The notes beneath the pieces were generated by a model. It did not search any database. It saw only the letters and a program-made list of their open reading frames with translations, and was not told where the DNA came from. Shown in pieces: positions 1 to 8,487 of a stretch of DNA of 64,000 nucleotides (positions are counted from its first letter, which is position 1; every line of letters starts with the position of its first letter). The stretch is from Sphaerochaeta sp. (lineage in GTDB: Bacteria; Spirochaetota; Spirochaetia; Sphaerochaetales; Sphaerochaetaceae), in assembly GCA_022482495.1 (NCBI GenBank), contig JAKVPA010000001.1:124001-188000 (forward strand), read 5' to 3'. The translations under genes and the position numbers were made by a program.

Positions 1-621
1 CAGATGGGAGAGCAGGTTGATGATCTGGGCGCGGATGGAGACATCCAGCGCGGAGACCGGCTCATCCGCCAGCACCAGATCGGGCCGGGTGGCCAAGGCG
101 CGGGCGATGCCTACCCGTTGCCGCTGTCCTCCGGAGAACTCTCCGGGATAGCGGTCGGCAGAGTCCATGCTCATGCCACAGAGTTCCAGGAGCCGAGCCA
201 CTTCCTCATGCACGTTCTCCTTGGGTACGATGTGATGGACGGACAACACTTCGGCAATCGTCTCGTACACCGTCATCCGGGGGTTGAGCGACGAATAGGG
301 ATCCTGGAAGATCATCTGCATGCTCTGTCGCTGCGTCCTGAGCTGTCTGCCCTTCAGATGGGTGATGTCCTTCCCTTTCAGCCAGACCGAACCGCTGGTC
401 GGTTCGTACAAACGTATGATGCTCTTTGCCAGTGTGCTCTTCCCACATCCTGACTCACCGACCAACCCAAGGCTCTCCCCTTTGCGCACGGAAAGATTCA
501 CATCGTTGACCGCCTTGACATACCGCTTGGGTTTTCCGCTCAGGGAATCCATGATGGTCCGCTTTACGGGAAACCACATGCACAAGTCTTTGACTTCCAT
601 CAATGGTTTGTCAGGTTGCAT
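1..621 (-). CDS. oppF: Oligopeptide ABC transporter ATP-binding protein OppF (3' end outside window)
   Basis: Cytoplasmic ATPase that powers peptide import with OppD. The 207 codons present show Walker A GESGCGKS, a Q-loop FQDPYSSLNPRM, the ABC signature FSGGQRQRVGIARAL and Walker B LVLADEPVSALD, so the NTPase core is nearly complete; only the C-terminal part, which normally carries the oligopeptide-transporter tail, is off the window. The ATG at 621 overlaps the end of oppD by 11 bases, as expected for translational coupling in an opp operon. An alternative start is the ATG seven codons further in (MEVKDL). Order oppA-B-C-D-F supports OppF rather than a second OppD. Peptide specificity (oligo- versus dipeptide) cannot be read from the sequence. 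Confidence 0.93.
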   Translation of the reverse strand, partial: MQPDKPLMEVKDLCMWFPVKRTIMDSLSGKPKRYVKAVNDVNLSVRKGESLGLVGESGCGKSTLAKSIIRLYEPTSGSVWLKGKDITHLKGRQLRTQRQSMQMIFQDPYSSLNPRMTVYETIAEVLSVHHIVPKENVHEEVARLLELCGMSMDSADRYPGEFSGGQRQRVGIARALATRPDLVLADEPVSALDVSIRAQIINLLSHL

Positions 622-1636
622 CAGATGCCTCCTCAGGTACGGTGATGATTCCGGCAAATGAGGCCGTACGATCCAGGTGATGGCAACGCACCAGGTGTCC
701 TTGGGATATTTCTTTCAGTTCCGGACGGCTCTGGGAGCAGGCACCGTCGGCGTACCGGCAACGTGGCGCGAACGGACAGCCGGCAGGAAGGTCCGCCAGG
801 TTTGGGGGATTGCCTTGGATCACCTCAAGATCCGAGCCTACCTTGCGCTGATCGGGAACGGAACCCATCAGCGCATAGGTGTACGGATGACGGGGATGGG
901 CGAACAACGTGACCACATCGGTCATCTCCACGATGATGCCAGCGTACATCACGGCAACTTTGTCACACATCTCGGCTACCACACCCAAGTCATGGGTGAC
1001 GAGAATGATGCTCATGCCCAGTTCCTGCTTGAGATTTCCCAGCAGTTTGATCACCTGGTCCTGGATCGTCACATCCAGAGCGGTGGTCGGTTCATCAGCG
1101 ATGAGCAGTTTCGGGCGGGAACAGAGGGCGATGGCGATCATGGCCCGCTGGCGCATACCGCCGGAGAACTGATGGACGTATCCGTTGATCCGCTCTTCCG
1201 GTGACGGAATACCGACCAGACGAAGCATCTTCAAGGATGCCTGGTACTTCTCTGCTTCCGTCATTGAGGTATGGCAGAATGCTTCCCGCATCTGTTTTCT
1301 GATGGATATGACCGGATTCAGGCTGGTCATCGGTTCCTGGAAGATGATGCTGATCTCCTTCCCCCGGATATTCCTCAGCTCCGTTTCAGGCATCGTGACG
1401 ATGTCGTTGCCTTGGTAGAGAATCTGTCCTCCAACGATCTTCCCCGGTTTTTTGATCAACCGAAGGATGGCCCGGCAGGTTTGGCTCTTCCCGCATCCCG
1501 ACTCCCCCACGATCCCCAAGGTCTCATGCCGGCCGATGAAAAAACTCACTCCGTCCACCGCCTTGACGGTTTCCCGTTTGGTGACAAACTGTACGCGAAG
1601 ATCTTTTACTTCCAACAACGGTTCTTCCATGCTCAT
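611..1636 (-). CDS. oppD: Oligopeptide ABC transporter ATP-binding protein OppD
   Basis: 341 aa, the usual length. It hydrolyses ATP to drive peptide uptake through the OppBC pore. Walker A GESGCGKS lies near residues 44-51, the signature [15 protein letters not shown] near 157, Walker [13 protein letters not shown] near 177, and the Cys-containing C-terminal motif typical of OppD/DppD ([14 protein letters not shown]) near 288. The ATG at 1636 overlaps the stop of oppC in an ATGA arrangement; a second ATG two codons later is also possible. It is followed directly by oppF. The family call is secure; the exact substrate is not known. Confidence 0.95.
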   Translation of the reverse strand: MSMEEPLLEVKDLRVQFVTKRETVKAVDGVSFFIGRHETLGIVGESGCGKSQTCRAILRLIKKPGKIVGGQILYQGNDIVTMPETELRNIRGKEISIIFQEPMTSLNPVISIRKQMREAFCHTSMTEAEKYQASLKMLRLVGIPSPEERINGYVHQFSGGMRQRAMIAIALCSRPKLLIADEPTTALDVTIQDQVIKLLGNLKQELGMSIILVTHDLGVVAEMCDKVAVMYAGIIVEMTDVVTLFAHPRHPYTYALMGSVPDQRKVGSDLEVIQGNPPNLADLPAGCPFAPRCRYADGACSQSRPELKEISQGHLVRCHHLDRTASFAGIITVPEEASDAT

Positions 1637-2481
1637 ACCCTCTTCGTCCTGATCAGATCGGCGAAACTGTCACCAACCAGACTGAACCCGATGCCGGTGA
1701 TGGCCATCACCAGGCCGGGGAAGAATGTGATCCACCAGCCATAACTGATGTAGGCTCTTCCTTCGTTCATGATGGCGCCCCATTCCGGAGTGGGAAGCTG
1801 GACGCCAAGCCCCAGGAAGCTCATGCTCGCGCCGGTCAGCATGCAGAGCACCACGTCACTGGTGGCGAAGACGATGGATGAGCTGATCACATTCGGCATG
1901 ATGTGCCGGAGCAAGATCCGTTTGTCAGAGAACCCCGCGACTTTCGCAGCCTGGATGTATTCTGAGTTCTTCACCGTCAACGTGTCACCTCGTACCAGTT
2001 TGGCATAATCGACCCAACCGACAAACCACAGCGCGATGAATACGTTCTGGATGCCCGGGCCGAGGATTGTCATGATGGCGATGACCAAAATGGTGAAGGG
2101 GAACGCCATGAAAATATCAATGATGCGCATCAGGATGCTGTCCAGGACTCCACCATAATACCCGGCAACCAGTCCGATGATCGTGCCGGTAATCAGGGGG
2201 ATCAACATGCCAAAAATCCCGATCTTCAGGTCAATTGCCGTGCCGTACACTACCCGTGAGAAGACGTCACGACCGTAGTTGTCCGTCCCGAACGGATGTT
2301 CCGCAGAGGGAGAAAGCATCCTCGCCTTGGTGTTCACCGCAAGGGGGTCGAACCGGGTGAACAACTGGGGGAAAAAGGCCACGAAAAACGCGAACGCGAT
2401 GATCAGGATTCCGACGATCATCGAAGGGGCGACCAGCGCGGGAGGCAACGGACGATGTTTCATGTAGATTCGTTCTCGCAT
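1633..2481 (-). CDS. oppC: Oligopeptide ABC transporter permease OppC
   Basis: 282-aa inner-membrane permease with an N-terminal membrane segment (residues about 15-35), the family motif HPFGTDNYGRDVFSRV in the first periplasmic region, five further hydrophobic segments and the EAA-type loop YIQAAKVAGFSDKRILLRH that contacts the ATPase. It pairs with OppB to form the channel. The chosen ATG follows a GGGGGG Shine-Dalgarno-like run by a few bases; MKHRPL six codons later is an alternative. It starts 10 bases after oppB and its stop overlaps oppD. Confidence 0.94.
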   Translation of the reverse strand: MRERIYMKHRPLPPALVAPSMIVGILIIAFAFFVAFFPQLFTRFDPLAVNTKARMLSPSAEHPFGTDNYGRDVFSRVVYGTAIDLKIGIFGMLIPLITGTIIGLVAGYYGGVLDSILMRIIDIFMAFPFTILVIAIMTILGPGIQNVFIALWFVGWVDYAKLVRGDTLTVKNSEYIQAAKVAGFSDKRILLRHIMPNVISSSIVFATSDVVLCMLTGASMSFLGLGVQLPTPEWGAIMNEGRAYISYGWWITFFPGLVMAITGIGFSLVGDSFADLIRTKRV

Positions 2482-2491
2482 CTTTTCCCCC

Positions 2492-3430
2492 CTAAAACCG
2501 GACCCGAGGATCCAAAATGGAATACAGGATGTCGGTCAGCAGGTTGATGACCAGCACCAGGAACGCGAACAGGAAAACCAGCGCCTGCACGACAACGTAG
2601 TCCCTGCCGAAAATGGAGTCGACCATCAGCTTGCCGATGCCCGGCAACGCGTAGATCGTCTCCAGAATCACGCTGCCGCCCAACATATAGGCGACCCGCA
2701 TGGAAAGGAGTGTCACCGTGGAGATCAACGTGTTCCGAAGGATGTGATGGTCACGAACCTCTTTCTCGCTGATGCCTTTGCTCCGGGCGAAATCCACGTA
2801 GTCCATCACGGAAATCTCCACGACGGAGTTGCGGATGTTCCGGATCAAGATGGCGCTGGTCGCGATGGCCTGGGTCAACGATGGGAGGATCAAACCACGG
2901 ATATGGTCCCAGACCGTTGTCCCCCATCCCCCGGCGGGAAGCCAGCGGAGCTTCACGGAAAACAACAGCATCAACAGAAGCGCCACCCAGAACGAAGGCA
3001 TGGCGATGGCGACCAAGGCGGAACCCCGCACCACATGGTCGCCCGGTTTGTCCTTGTGGATGCCGGCCAGATATCCCAGGGGGAAGCTGATCAACAGCGA
3101 CAGGATGGTGCTCATCAGCGTCAGGGACAACGTCACCGGGATCCGTTCCTTCAGCATCTGGGCCACCGGACGCTGATAGGTCAGCGACGTTCCCAAGTCA
3201 AAGGTAAGAAGTCCTTTCAAATATTGGAAATACTGGGCGGTCAACGAGCGATTCAACCCCAGCTTCTCACGAAGCGCCGCAACAGCGGATTCCGTCGCTT
3301 TCTCCCCGAGCATCAACCGGGCAGGATCGCCTGGGATCAGATGGATCATGACGAAGATCAAAATGGTGGTGAGAAACAACACCGGTATGATCTGCAGGAT
3401 TCGTTTGATGATGTAATTCAATTGATTCAT
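2492..3430 (-). CDS. oppB: Oligopeptide ABC transporter permease OppB
   Basis: 312-aa permease, six predicted membrane segments, with the OppB/DppB N-terminus (NYIIKRILQIIPVLFL), the motif HLIPGDPARLMLGEKAT and the EAA loop VDFARSKGISEKEVRDHHILRN. It forms the translocation pore with OppC. The ATG at 3430 has GGTGG upstream; a GTG two codons earlier is in frame but less likely. It is separated from oppA by a strong hairpin, which probably lowers expression of the membrane and ATPase genes relative to the binding protein. Confidence 0.94.
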   Translation of the reverse strand: MNQLNYIIKRILQIIPVLFLTTILIFVMIHLIPGDPARLMLGEKATESAVAALREKLGLNRSLTAQYFQYLKGLLTFDLGTSLTYQRPVAQMLKERIPVTLSLTLMSTILSLLISFPLGYLAGIHKDKPGDHVVRGSALVAIAMPSFWVALLLMLLFSVKLRWLPAGGWGTTVWDHIRGLILPSLTQAIATSAILIRNIRNSVVEISVMDYVDFARSKGISEKEVRDHHILRNTLISTVTLLSMRVAYMLGGSVILETIYALPGIGKLMVDSIFGRDYVVVQALVFLFAFLVLVINLLTDILYSILDPRVRF

Positions 3431-3451
3431 ATCCACCAGCTTTCCAAAGTC

Positions 3452-3487
3452 AAAAAACCAATGGCGGGATGCAGCCGCATCCCGCCA
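3452..3487 (-). terminator. Hairpin with T-run between oppA and oppB (partial terminator)
   Basis: On the minus strand an 11-bp GC-rich stem (TGGCGGGATGC paired with GCATCCCGCCA, loop of four bases) is followed by TTGGTTTTTTG. It lies in the 63-base gap between oppA and oppB. As no promoter is evident between it and oppB, it most likely acts as a partial terminator or mRNA-stabilising hairpin that gives more OppA than transporter subunits. Confidence 0.75.
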
Positions 3488-3493
3488 GAAACA

Positions 3494-5059
3494 TTACTTC
3501 ACGTACTTGACGACATTCTTGTACGACACGACGGAGAACGGACTGACATACAGTCCTTCCACATTCTTGTCATACGCGTAGGCAAACCCGTTGCGGAACA
3601 GCGGAATGACATTGGCGTTGTCAGCGACCCGTTGTTGGATCTCATGATACATCGCGATACGCTTTGTCTCATCCAGCTCACGGCTTGCGGCGACGTTCAG
3701 CGCGTCCAGCTCCTCATCCTTCAGACCGGTGTACCAGGCGTTGCTCTGGTCGTAATCCACCGTCCAACCGGTGAGGCCCGAGGGATCGGTGATGTCATCA
3801 ACCCACTGCAGGATCGTCGCCTGATGGGACAGGCTGCTGTACTTGGCAGAGATAGAGGCTCGCTCCAGCTCTTCGATGGTCACATCAAATCCCGCTTTGT
3901 CCAGCTGGCTCTTCAGAAGCGTCGCGATCTGCTCGTAGATGGCCGAGCCGGAACGGATGCTGATGGTGAACGGAACCGGCGAGGTGTAACCGGCATCGGC
4001 GAGCAGTTTCTTGCTCACTTCCGGTTCATACGCGGCAACCTTCAGATCTCCGTTGAACCACTTCCCTTCCGCTTCGGATACCAACGCGGCGACCGGAGCA
4101 CCAAATTCTCCGGCGACAAGGTCGGAAATCTCCTGTTTGTCGATGCCATGGACCAGCGCCTGGCGGACACGGATGTCGTCAAACGGAGCCTTGGTGGTAT
4201 TCAGGATCAGATAGCGGATCTGCGTGGAGGGGAACACCTGGATGGTGATGTTCTTCTCGTTCTTCATCGGCTGTACCAGGGTAAACGGCACGTCTCCGCA
4301 CACATCCACCTGTCCGGCCTGCAGCTGCATCATCCGGGTGTTGTCATCACTGATGATCTGGAACTTCAGCTGTTTTGTCTTGGGATATCCCGCCTGTCGA
4401 TAGTACGGGTTGGCTTCCAGAAGGATGTAGTTCTCTTTCTTCCATTCTTTCAGCATGTACGGACCGGTACCAAGCGGATTGTTCAGATAGGCATCCTCGC
4501 CCAGCGCGTCGTAATGCGCTTTGGATCCGACCACCATGTTGAAGCAGGCAAGGTCGGCCAAGAACGGGGCCCACGGATACTTCAGCGTGATGACCACCTG
4601 GCTGTCCGTCGCCTTGACGGTGTCGATGGCCTCGGCGATGAAGCGATAGGCGCTGGTTTCCAGATCCCGTGCGCGAAGCAGGGACCATTCCCAATCCGCA
4701 CCAGTGACCGGCGTTCCGTCAGAGAATTTCACCCCTGGCACCAGATTGAACGTATAGGTCAATCCGTCGTCACTGATCGTCCAGTCAGACGCGAGGCACG
4801 GAATGATCGAGGTACCGTCATCACTGACCGTCACCAACCCTTCGTAGATCTGTTGGGTGACGTTCACTTCCGCGCCACCGACACTTGGGGCGTTGGGATC
4901 CAGATACGCAGCGTCGTTGAGACGTCCGACCACCAGGATGTCGGAAATCTTCGGGCTTCCCGAAGCCGCAGACGTGGCCTTCTTCTCCGACGCACCTTGG
5001 GCGAACCCAACGGTAGCCAGTGAGAGAAGCAAAACCAACACCAACGATGTTTTCTTCAT
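3494..5059 (-). CDS. oppA: Oligopeptide-binding protein OppA (extracytoplasmic solute-binding family 5)
   Basis: 521 aa. It captures peptides outside the membrane and delivers them to OppBC. A signal peptide (MKK, hydrophobic core, cleavage near FAQG at about residue 21) precedes a family 5 domain with the motifs SDGTPVTGADWEWSLLRA and FNLVPGVKFSD. No lipobox cysteine is seen, so it is predicted as secreted rather than a lipoprotein. The start has the Shine-Dalgarno sequence GAGGAG. It is the first gene of the opp operon, and expression starts in the divergent region shared with the M18 peptidase gene, which fits peptide uptake coupled to peptide breakdown. Confidence 0.94.
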   Translation of the reverse strand: MKKTSLVLVLLLSLATVGFAQGASEKKATSAASGSPKISDILVVGRLNDAAYLDPNAPSVGGAEVNVTQQIYEGLVTVSDDGTSIIPCLASDWTISDDGLTYTFNLVPGVKFSDGTPVTGADWEWSLLRARDLETSAYRFIAEAIDTVKATDSQVVITLKYPWAPFLADLACFNMVVGSKAHYDALGEDAYLNNPLGTGPYMLKEWKKENYILLEANPYYRQAGYPKTKQLKFQIISDDNTRMMQLQAGQVDVCGDVPFTLVQPMKNEKNITIQVFPSTQIRYLILNTTKAPFDDIRVRQALVHGIDKQEISDLVAGEFGAPVAALVSEAEGKWFNGDLKVAAYEPEVSKKLLADAGYTSPVPFTISIRSGSAIYEQIATLLKSQLDKAGFDVTIEELERASISAKYSSLSHQATILQWVDDITDPSGLTGWTVDYDQSNAWYTGLKDEELDALNVAASRELDETKRIAMYHEIQQRVADNANVIPLFRNGFAYAYDKNVEGLYVSPFSVVSYKNVVKYVK

Positions 5060-5231
5060 ACCACATTCTCCTCATTCTGCCGTTTCCCGGCAAGATTGCA
5101 CGTTCTGTTCCTTCCCTACAAAACAGTCCTGTAAAAAACTTTTCCTTACTATGTAACTCTTCTCAACTTTTTTTACAATACTTTCTTGTAATATTTATGC
5201 AAAAAGTTGTATACATATCGAAGAGGCATAC
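5060..5231. promoter_or_regulatory. Divergent promoter region oppA / M18 peptidase with inverted repeat
   Basis: Plus strand: TTGTAA (5186-5191), 18-base spacer, TATACA (5210-5215), then AGAGG before the ATG at 5232. Minus strand: TTGTAA (5178-5173) with a weaker -10 TACATA 17 bases further. The two -35 boxes form a perfect 6-bp inverted repeat TTACAA-N7-TTGTAA at 5173-5191, so a regulator bound here would touch both promoters. The promoters are pattern matches only. Confidence 0.5.
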
Positions 5232-6530
5232 ATGAATATTCAAGATCTCTCTGCATCATACAAAGGATTTCTCAGCCAATCCCAAACGGAACGGCTCTGC
5301 GTTCGTACCATTATCGCCGCTCTGGAAAAGAACGGTTTCTCGCTGATGAACCGCTCTTCTTCCCTTTCGGATGGCGACAAGGTATATGAGGTGATCAAAG
5401 GCAAGACGGTCTTCGCCGCCATTGTCGGGAAGGAACCGGACAAGATCCGTCTGGTGGGAAGCCACATCGATTCCCCCAAACTGGATCTGAAAGCCAACCC
5501 GTTGTATGGGAAAGGAAACCTTCTGATGCTTTCCCTGCACGACTACGGGTGGATCAAACCGTACCAGTGGGTCAACACGCCCCTTGGGCTGTACGGGCTT
5601 GTCATTTTGAAGGACGGAACCGAGCTTCCTGTGGATCTGAAGGACACGGCGTTCTCCATCGCCGACATTCCACCGCACATCAGCAGGGACCAACTGAAAC
5701 AGCCGATGTCCGAAGGATTCGCCGTCTCCCAGCTGAATGCCATTGGCGGTTGTCTGGATGGTTCGGACAGCCAGTCTTCGGTGGAAGAAAAAGTGTATGG
5801 TCTTCTCAAGGAGGCGTATGGCATCGAAAAGGAAGACTTCGCCGTCGCCGATCTCTGCCTGCTTCCCAAGAACGAACCGATGGATGTCGGCTTCGACCAC
5901 GCATTGATCGGAGCCTACGGTCAGGATGACCGGATCTGCGCGTTCACTTCCCTCTCCGCATTGCTCGCGACAAGCGAACCACGGCATACCGCCCTCTCCT
6001 GGTTCGTGGACAAGGAAGAAGTGGCGTCCACCGGTGACACGTCAGCGCAGAGCTTTGCGCTCCGCAACTTCCTCAGGCGCTACAGCGCGTTGTTCACCGA
6101 GCAGAAATTCCAGGCGGACGACCTACTGGAGAACGCCCAGGCGATCTCCGCAGACGTCACCACCGCCTTTGATCCCAACTTCCCGGAGAAGTTTGACGAG
6201 ACCAACCACGCTGACCTTGGCAAAGGCGTCGTGGTGGAAAAGAACGGAGCGGCGGGATCAGGAAAATTCCGGGCCAACGAGGCCAGAGCGGAATACGCCC
6301 ATGTGATCCGGACACTGCTCGACCAAAACCACATCGCATGGCAGACCGGGGCGCTTGCCAAACTGGGTGTCGGTGGCGGCGGTACGATCTCTCCGTTCCT
6401 CTCACGGTACGGACTTGACTGCATCGACGCCGGACCGGCGCTCCTCGGCATGCACTCACCGTTCGAACTCAGCTCGAAGTTCGACCTGATGAGCACCACC
6501 GGATTGTATCAGGCTTTCTTCGCATCCTGA
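5232..6530 (+). CDS. M18 family aminopeptidase (aspartyl aminopeptidase type)
   Basis: 432 aa, usual for the family. It is a cytoplasmic zinc metallopeptidase that removes N-terminal (often acidic) residues. Visible metal-site motifs are VGSHIDSPKLDLK (first His/Asp), GQDDRICAFTS (bridging Asp), FVDKEEVASTGDTSAQS (Glu pair) and the C-terminal AGPALLGMHSPFELSSK (last His). The start ATG follows AGAGG. It lies divergent from the opp operon, so it probably digests imported peptides. The 3' end overlaps the convergent psuG by 22 bases, with no terminator in between. Confidence 0.93.
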   Translation: MNIQDLSASYKGFLSQSQTERLCVRTIIAALEKNGFSLMNRSSSLSDGDKVYEVIKGKTVFAAIVGKEPDKIRLVGSHIDSPKLDLKANPLYGKGNLLMLSLHDYGWIKPYQWVNTPLGLYGLVILKDGTELPVDLKDTAFSIADIPPHISRDQLKQPMSEGFAVSQLNAIGGCLDGSDSQSSVEEKVYGLLKEAYGIEKEDFAVADLCLLPKNEPMDVGFDHALIGAYGQDDRICAFTSLSALLATSEPRHTALSWFVDKEEVASTGDTSAQSFALRNFLRRYSALFTEQKFQADDLLENAQAISADVTTAFDPNFPEKFDETNHADLGKGVVVEKNGAAGSGKFRANEARAEYAHVIRTLLDQNHIAWQTGALAKLGVGGGGTISPFLSRYGLDCIDAGPALLGMHSPFELSSKFDLMSTTGLYQAFFAS

Positions 6531-7438
6531 CGGACGATTTCCTTGGCGATGTTGGCAGCCAGCACCGCGTTGTTCAGCACCAGCGTGATGTTGGCTTCCA
6601 GGCTTGCGCCTCCGGTAAGTTTCTGGATCGTCTCAAGCAGGTACGGAGTGGTCTCTTTTCCTTTGATGCCCTGCCGTTTCATCTCGGCGATGGCCAGGTC
6701 GATCTCCTTGGAAATATATGCAGGATCCATGCTGGCTTCTTCGGGGATCGGGTTGGTCACCAAAAGGCCACGCTCCGGGTCGATCATCCGTTTGGCACGC
6801 CAGATGGAGGCGATGTCCACCGCGGTATCGGAACGGAGCGTCACCTTCAGCCCGCTCTGCCGGGTATAGAAGGCAGGCAGTTCCTCCGTTTGATAGCCGA
6901 TGACGGCCACCCCTTTGGTTTCCAGATATTCCATTGTCCGGGGGAGATCAAGGATCGCCTTGGCTCCGGCGCAGACAACCATCACCGGGGTGCGGGACAG
7001 TTCCTCAAGATCGGCGGAGATGTCCATCGTTTCCGCCACGCCTCTGTGCACCCCTCCGATCCCTCCGGTGGCGAACACCTGGATGCCGGCGAGGTGCGCG
7101 ATGGCCATCGTCGCCGCGACGGTGGTTGCGCCATCTTCTTTCCGAGCGCACAGGTACGGGATGTCCCGTCTGCTCGCCTTGGTGATGGCGGTCCCCTTCT
7201 TCCCAAAGTATTCCAGTTCATCCGCCGAAAGTCCGACGTTGAGTTTTCCACCGATGATTGCGATGGTCGCGGGAACCGCGCCTTCCTTCCGGATGGTCGC
7301 TTCCACCCGCTTCGCCGTCTCCACGTTCTTCGGATACGGCATGCCATGGCTGATGATGGTGCTTTCCAGCGCCACCACCGGCTTGTTGGTGGCCAACGCA
7401 TCTTTCACTTCTTCGGTAATCTTCAGATACTCGTTCAT
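6509..7438 (-). CDS. psuG: Pseudouridine-5'-phosphate glycosidase
   Basis: 309 aa, the normal size. It splits pseudouridine 5'-phosphate into uracil and ribose 5-phosphate. The N-terminus VVALESTIISHGMPYPKN, the central VFATGGIGGVHRG and VVCAGAKAILDLPRTMEYLET and the C-terminal NITLVLNNAVLAANIA are diagnostic. The chosen ATG at 7438 overlaps the psuK stop as ATGA and has GGAAGGAGC upstream; the frame stays open far upstream but inside psuK. With psuK it forms the complete pseudouridine salvage pathway. Confidence 0.95.
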   Translation of the reverse strand: MNEYLKITEEVKDALATNKPVVALESTIISHGMPYPKNVETAKRVEATIRKEGAVPATIAIIGGKLNVGLSADELEYFGKKGTAITKASRRDIPYLCARKEDGATTVAATMAIAHLAGIQVFATGGIGGVHRGVAETMDISADLEELSRTPVMVVCAGAKAILDLPRTMEYLETKGVAVIGYQTEELPAFYTRQSGLKVTLRSDTAVDIASIWRAKRMIDPERGLLVTNPIPEEASMDPAYISKEIDLAIAEMKRQGIKGKETTPYLLETIQKLTGGASLEANITLVLNNAVLAANIAKEIVRQDAKKA

Positions 7439-8382
7439 ATCATTGCTCCTTCCCAATAGGTTGTATGTGCATCCAACACGTCGATCAAGGCATTCCGATC
7501 CAAATGAGGATTGACCGTCTCTTCGCACGCTGCCGTGATCGAAGAAGCGCCCAACGCCGACGCAAGGGCATACCGCACCGAATCGATTCCTTTCTCCATC
7601 AGACCGAAACAGAATCCGGCGACAAATGCGTCCCCGCATCCCGTGGTGTCCACCACGTCGTTTCCCATTATCACGGGCAAGCGGATGAATCGTTTGGAAT
7701 CCGCATAACACGCGCCATCCTCGCCCAACGACACCACGACGCTTTTCATGCCTAAGGCAAGCAATGCGGTGCAGGCTTTGTTCAAGTTCTCCGGGCTGTC
7801 GATGGAAACATGGGAAAGCATTTCCGCTTCCAGACGATTTGGCTTGAACACCGATATCCGGTCCCACATCCCCTCCAGCCGTCCCATTTTGATCGTCGAT
7901 ACAGGATCGACGACCAACCGGTCGCAGATGCCACCCACATACCGAAGGGTTTCCGGTTGGAGATTCGCCTCCGACACCACCAGGGACGCATCACGCACCA
8001 GGCGCTCGCACGGAGCAAGAGACTGGGGCGTAAGCAACGTAGTGGCCTGCATGTCATTGACGGCAAGCTCCATGTTTCCGTCCGGACCACAGAGGTAGAC
8101 GTACCGTCCGGTGGAGGCGCCATGAAACGGAGGCAACACCATGTGAAGTCCGCATTGGTCCGCTTCCGTGAGGACAGCCCGCCCCGCGTCATCATCACCG
8201 ACAGCCGTAATGAAGAACACGGAAAGCCCCAGTTTCGCCATGTTCAGCGCGATGTTGTGCCCGACTCCGCCGAGGGTTGCCCAGACGGTTCCGGGATTTG
8301 AGTCTCGGCACACCAATGGCTTCGTGCTTTTTCCGCAGATATCCTGATTGGTCCCACCGACCACAACGACGTATGGATCCAT
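7435..8382 (-). CDS. psuK: PfkB-family kinase, probable pseudouridine kinase
   Basis: 315 aa, ribokinase-like. It probably phosphorylates pseudouridine to feed PsuG. Features are VVVGGTNQDICGKS at the N-terminus, GGVGHNIALNMAKLG and the PfkB signature DTTGCGDAFVAGFCFG near residue 250 with the catalytic Asp. The frame is open further upstream, but that part runs into the terminator of the preceding gene; ATG 8382 gives the family N-terminus. No Shine-Dalgarno is seen: a TTGGAA-N17-TACACT promoter ends 6 bases before this ATG, so the mRNA may be leaderless. The substrate call rests on overlap with psuG. Confidence 0.87.
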   Translation of the reverse strand: MDPYVVVVGGTNQDICGKSTKPLVCRDSNPGTVWATLGGVGHNIALNMAKLGLSVFFITAVGDDDAGRAVLTEADQCGLHMVLPPFHGASTGRYVYLCGPDGNMELAVNDMQATTLLTPQSLAPCERLVRDASLVVSEANLQPETLRYVGGICDRLVVDPVSTIKMGRLEGMWDRISVFKPNRLEAEMLSHVSIDSPENLNKACTALLALGMKSVVVSLGEDGACYADSKRFIRLPVIMGNDVVDTTGCGDAFVAGFCFGLMEKGIDSVRYALASALGASSITAACEETVNPHLDRNALIDVLDAHTTYWEGAMI

Positions 8383-8388
8383 AGGTAA

Positions 8389-8417
8389 AGTGTACCCGGT
8401 TTGCTTGTTCTTTCCAA
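8389..8417 (-). promoter_or_regulatory. Predicted psuK promoter (leaderless geometry)
   Basis: On the minus strand TTGGAA (8417-8412), a 17-base spacer and TACACT (8394-8389) lie between the upstream terminator and the psuK ATG. The -10 ends 6 bases before the start codon, so transcription would begin at or next to the A of ATG. Confidence 0.5.
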
Positions 8418-8428
8418 TGGGGTTCATG

Positions 8429-8465
8429 AAAAAACAAGGCCCTTCCCCACAGGAGAAAGGCCTTG
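8429..8465 (-). terminator. Rho-independent terminator of the 5'-nucleotidase gene
   Basis: Minus strand: CAAGGCCTTTCTCC pairs with GGAAGGGCCTTG around a short loop, followed by TTTTTT. It lies 22 bases after the nucleotidase stop codon and separates it from psuK. Confidence 0.9.
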
Positions 8466-8487
8466 CAAACAAAGAGAGAGGAAACGA

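Noticed and set aside
2744-5023. Very long plus-strand open frame opposite oppB-oppA
   Set aside because: A shadow of GC-rich coding sequence on the other strand; His/Arg/Gln-rich, no motif, no start signal.
7439-7867. N-terminal extension of psuG into psuK
   Set aside because: Out-of-frame sequence of psuK; the family N-terminus and Shine-Dalgarno sit at 7438.
8383-8472. N-terminal extension of psuK (MNPIGKNKQ)
   Set aside because: It would overlap the terminator of the preceding gene and the psuK promoter; homologous N-terminus begins at 8382.
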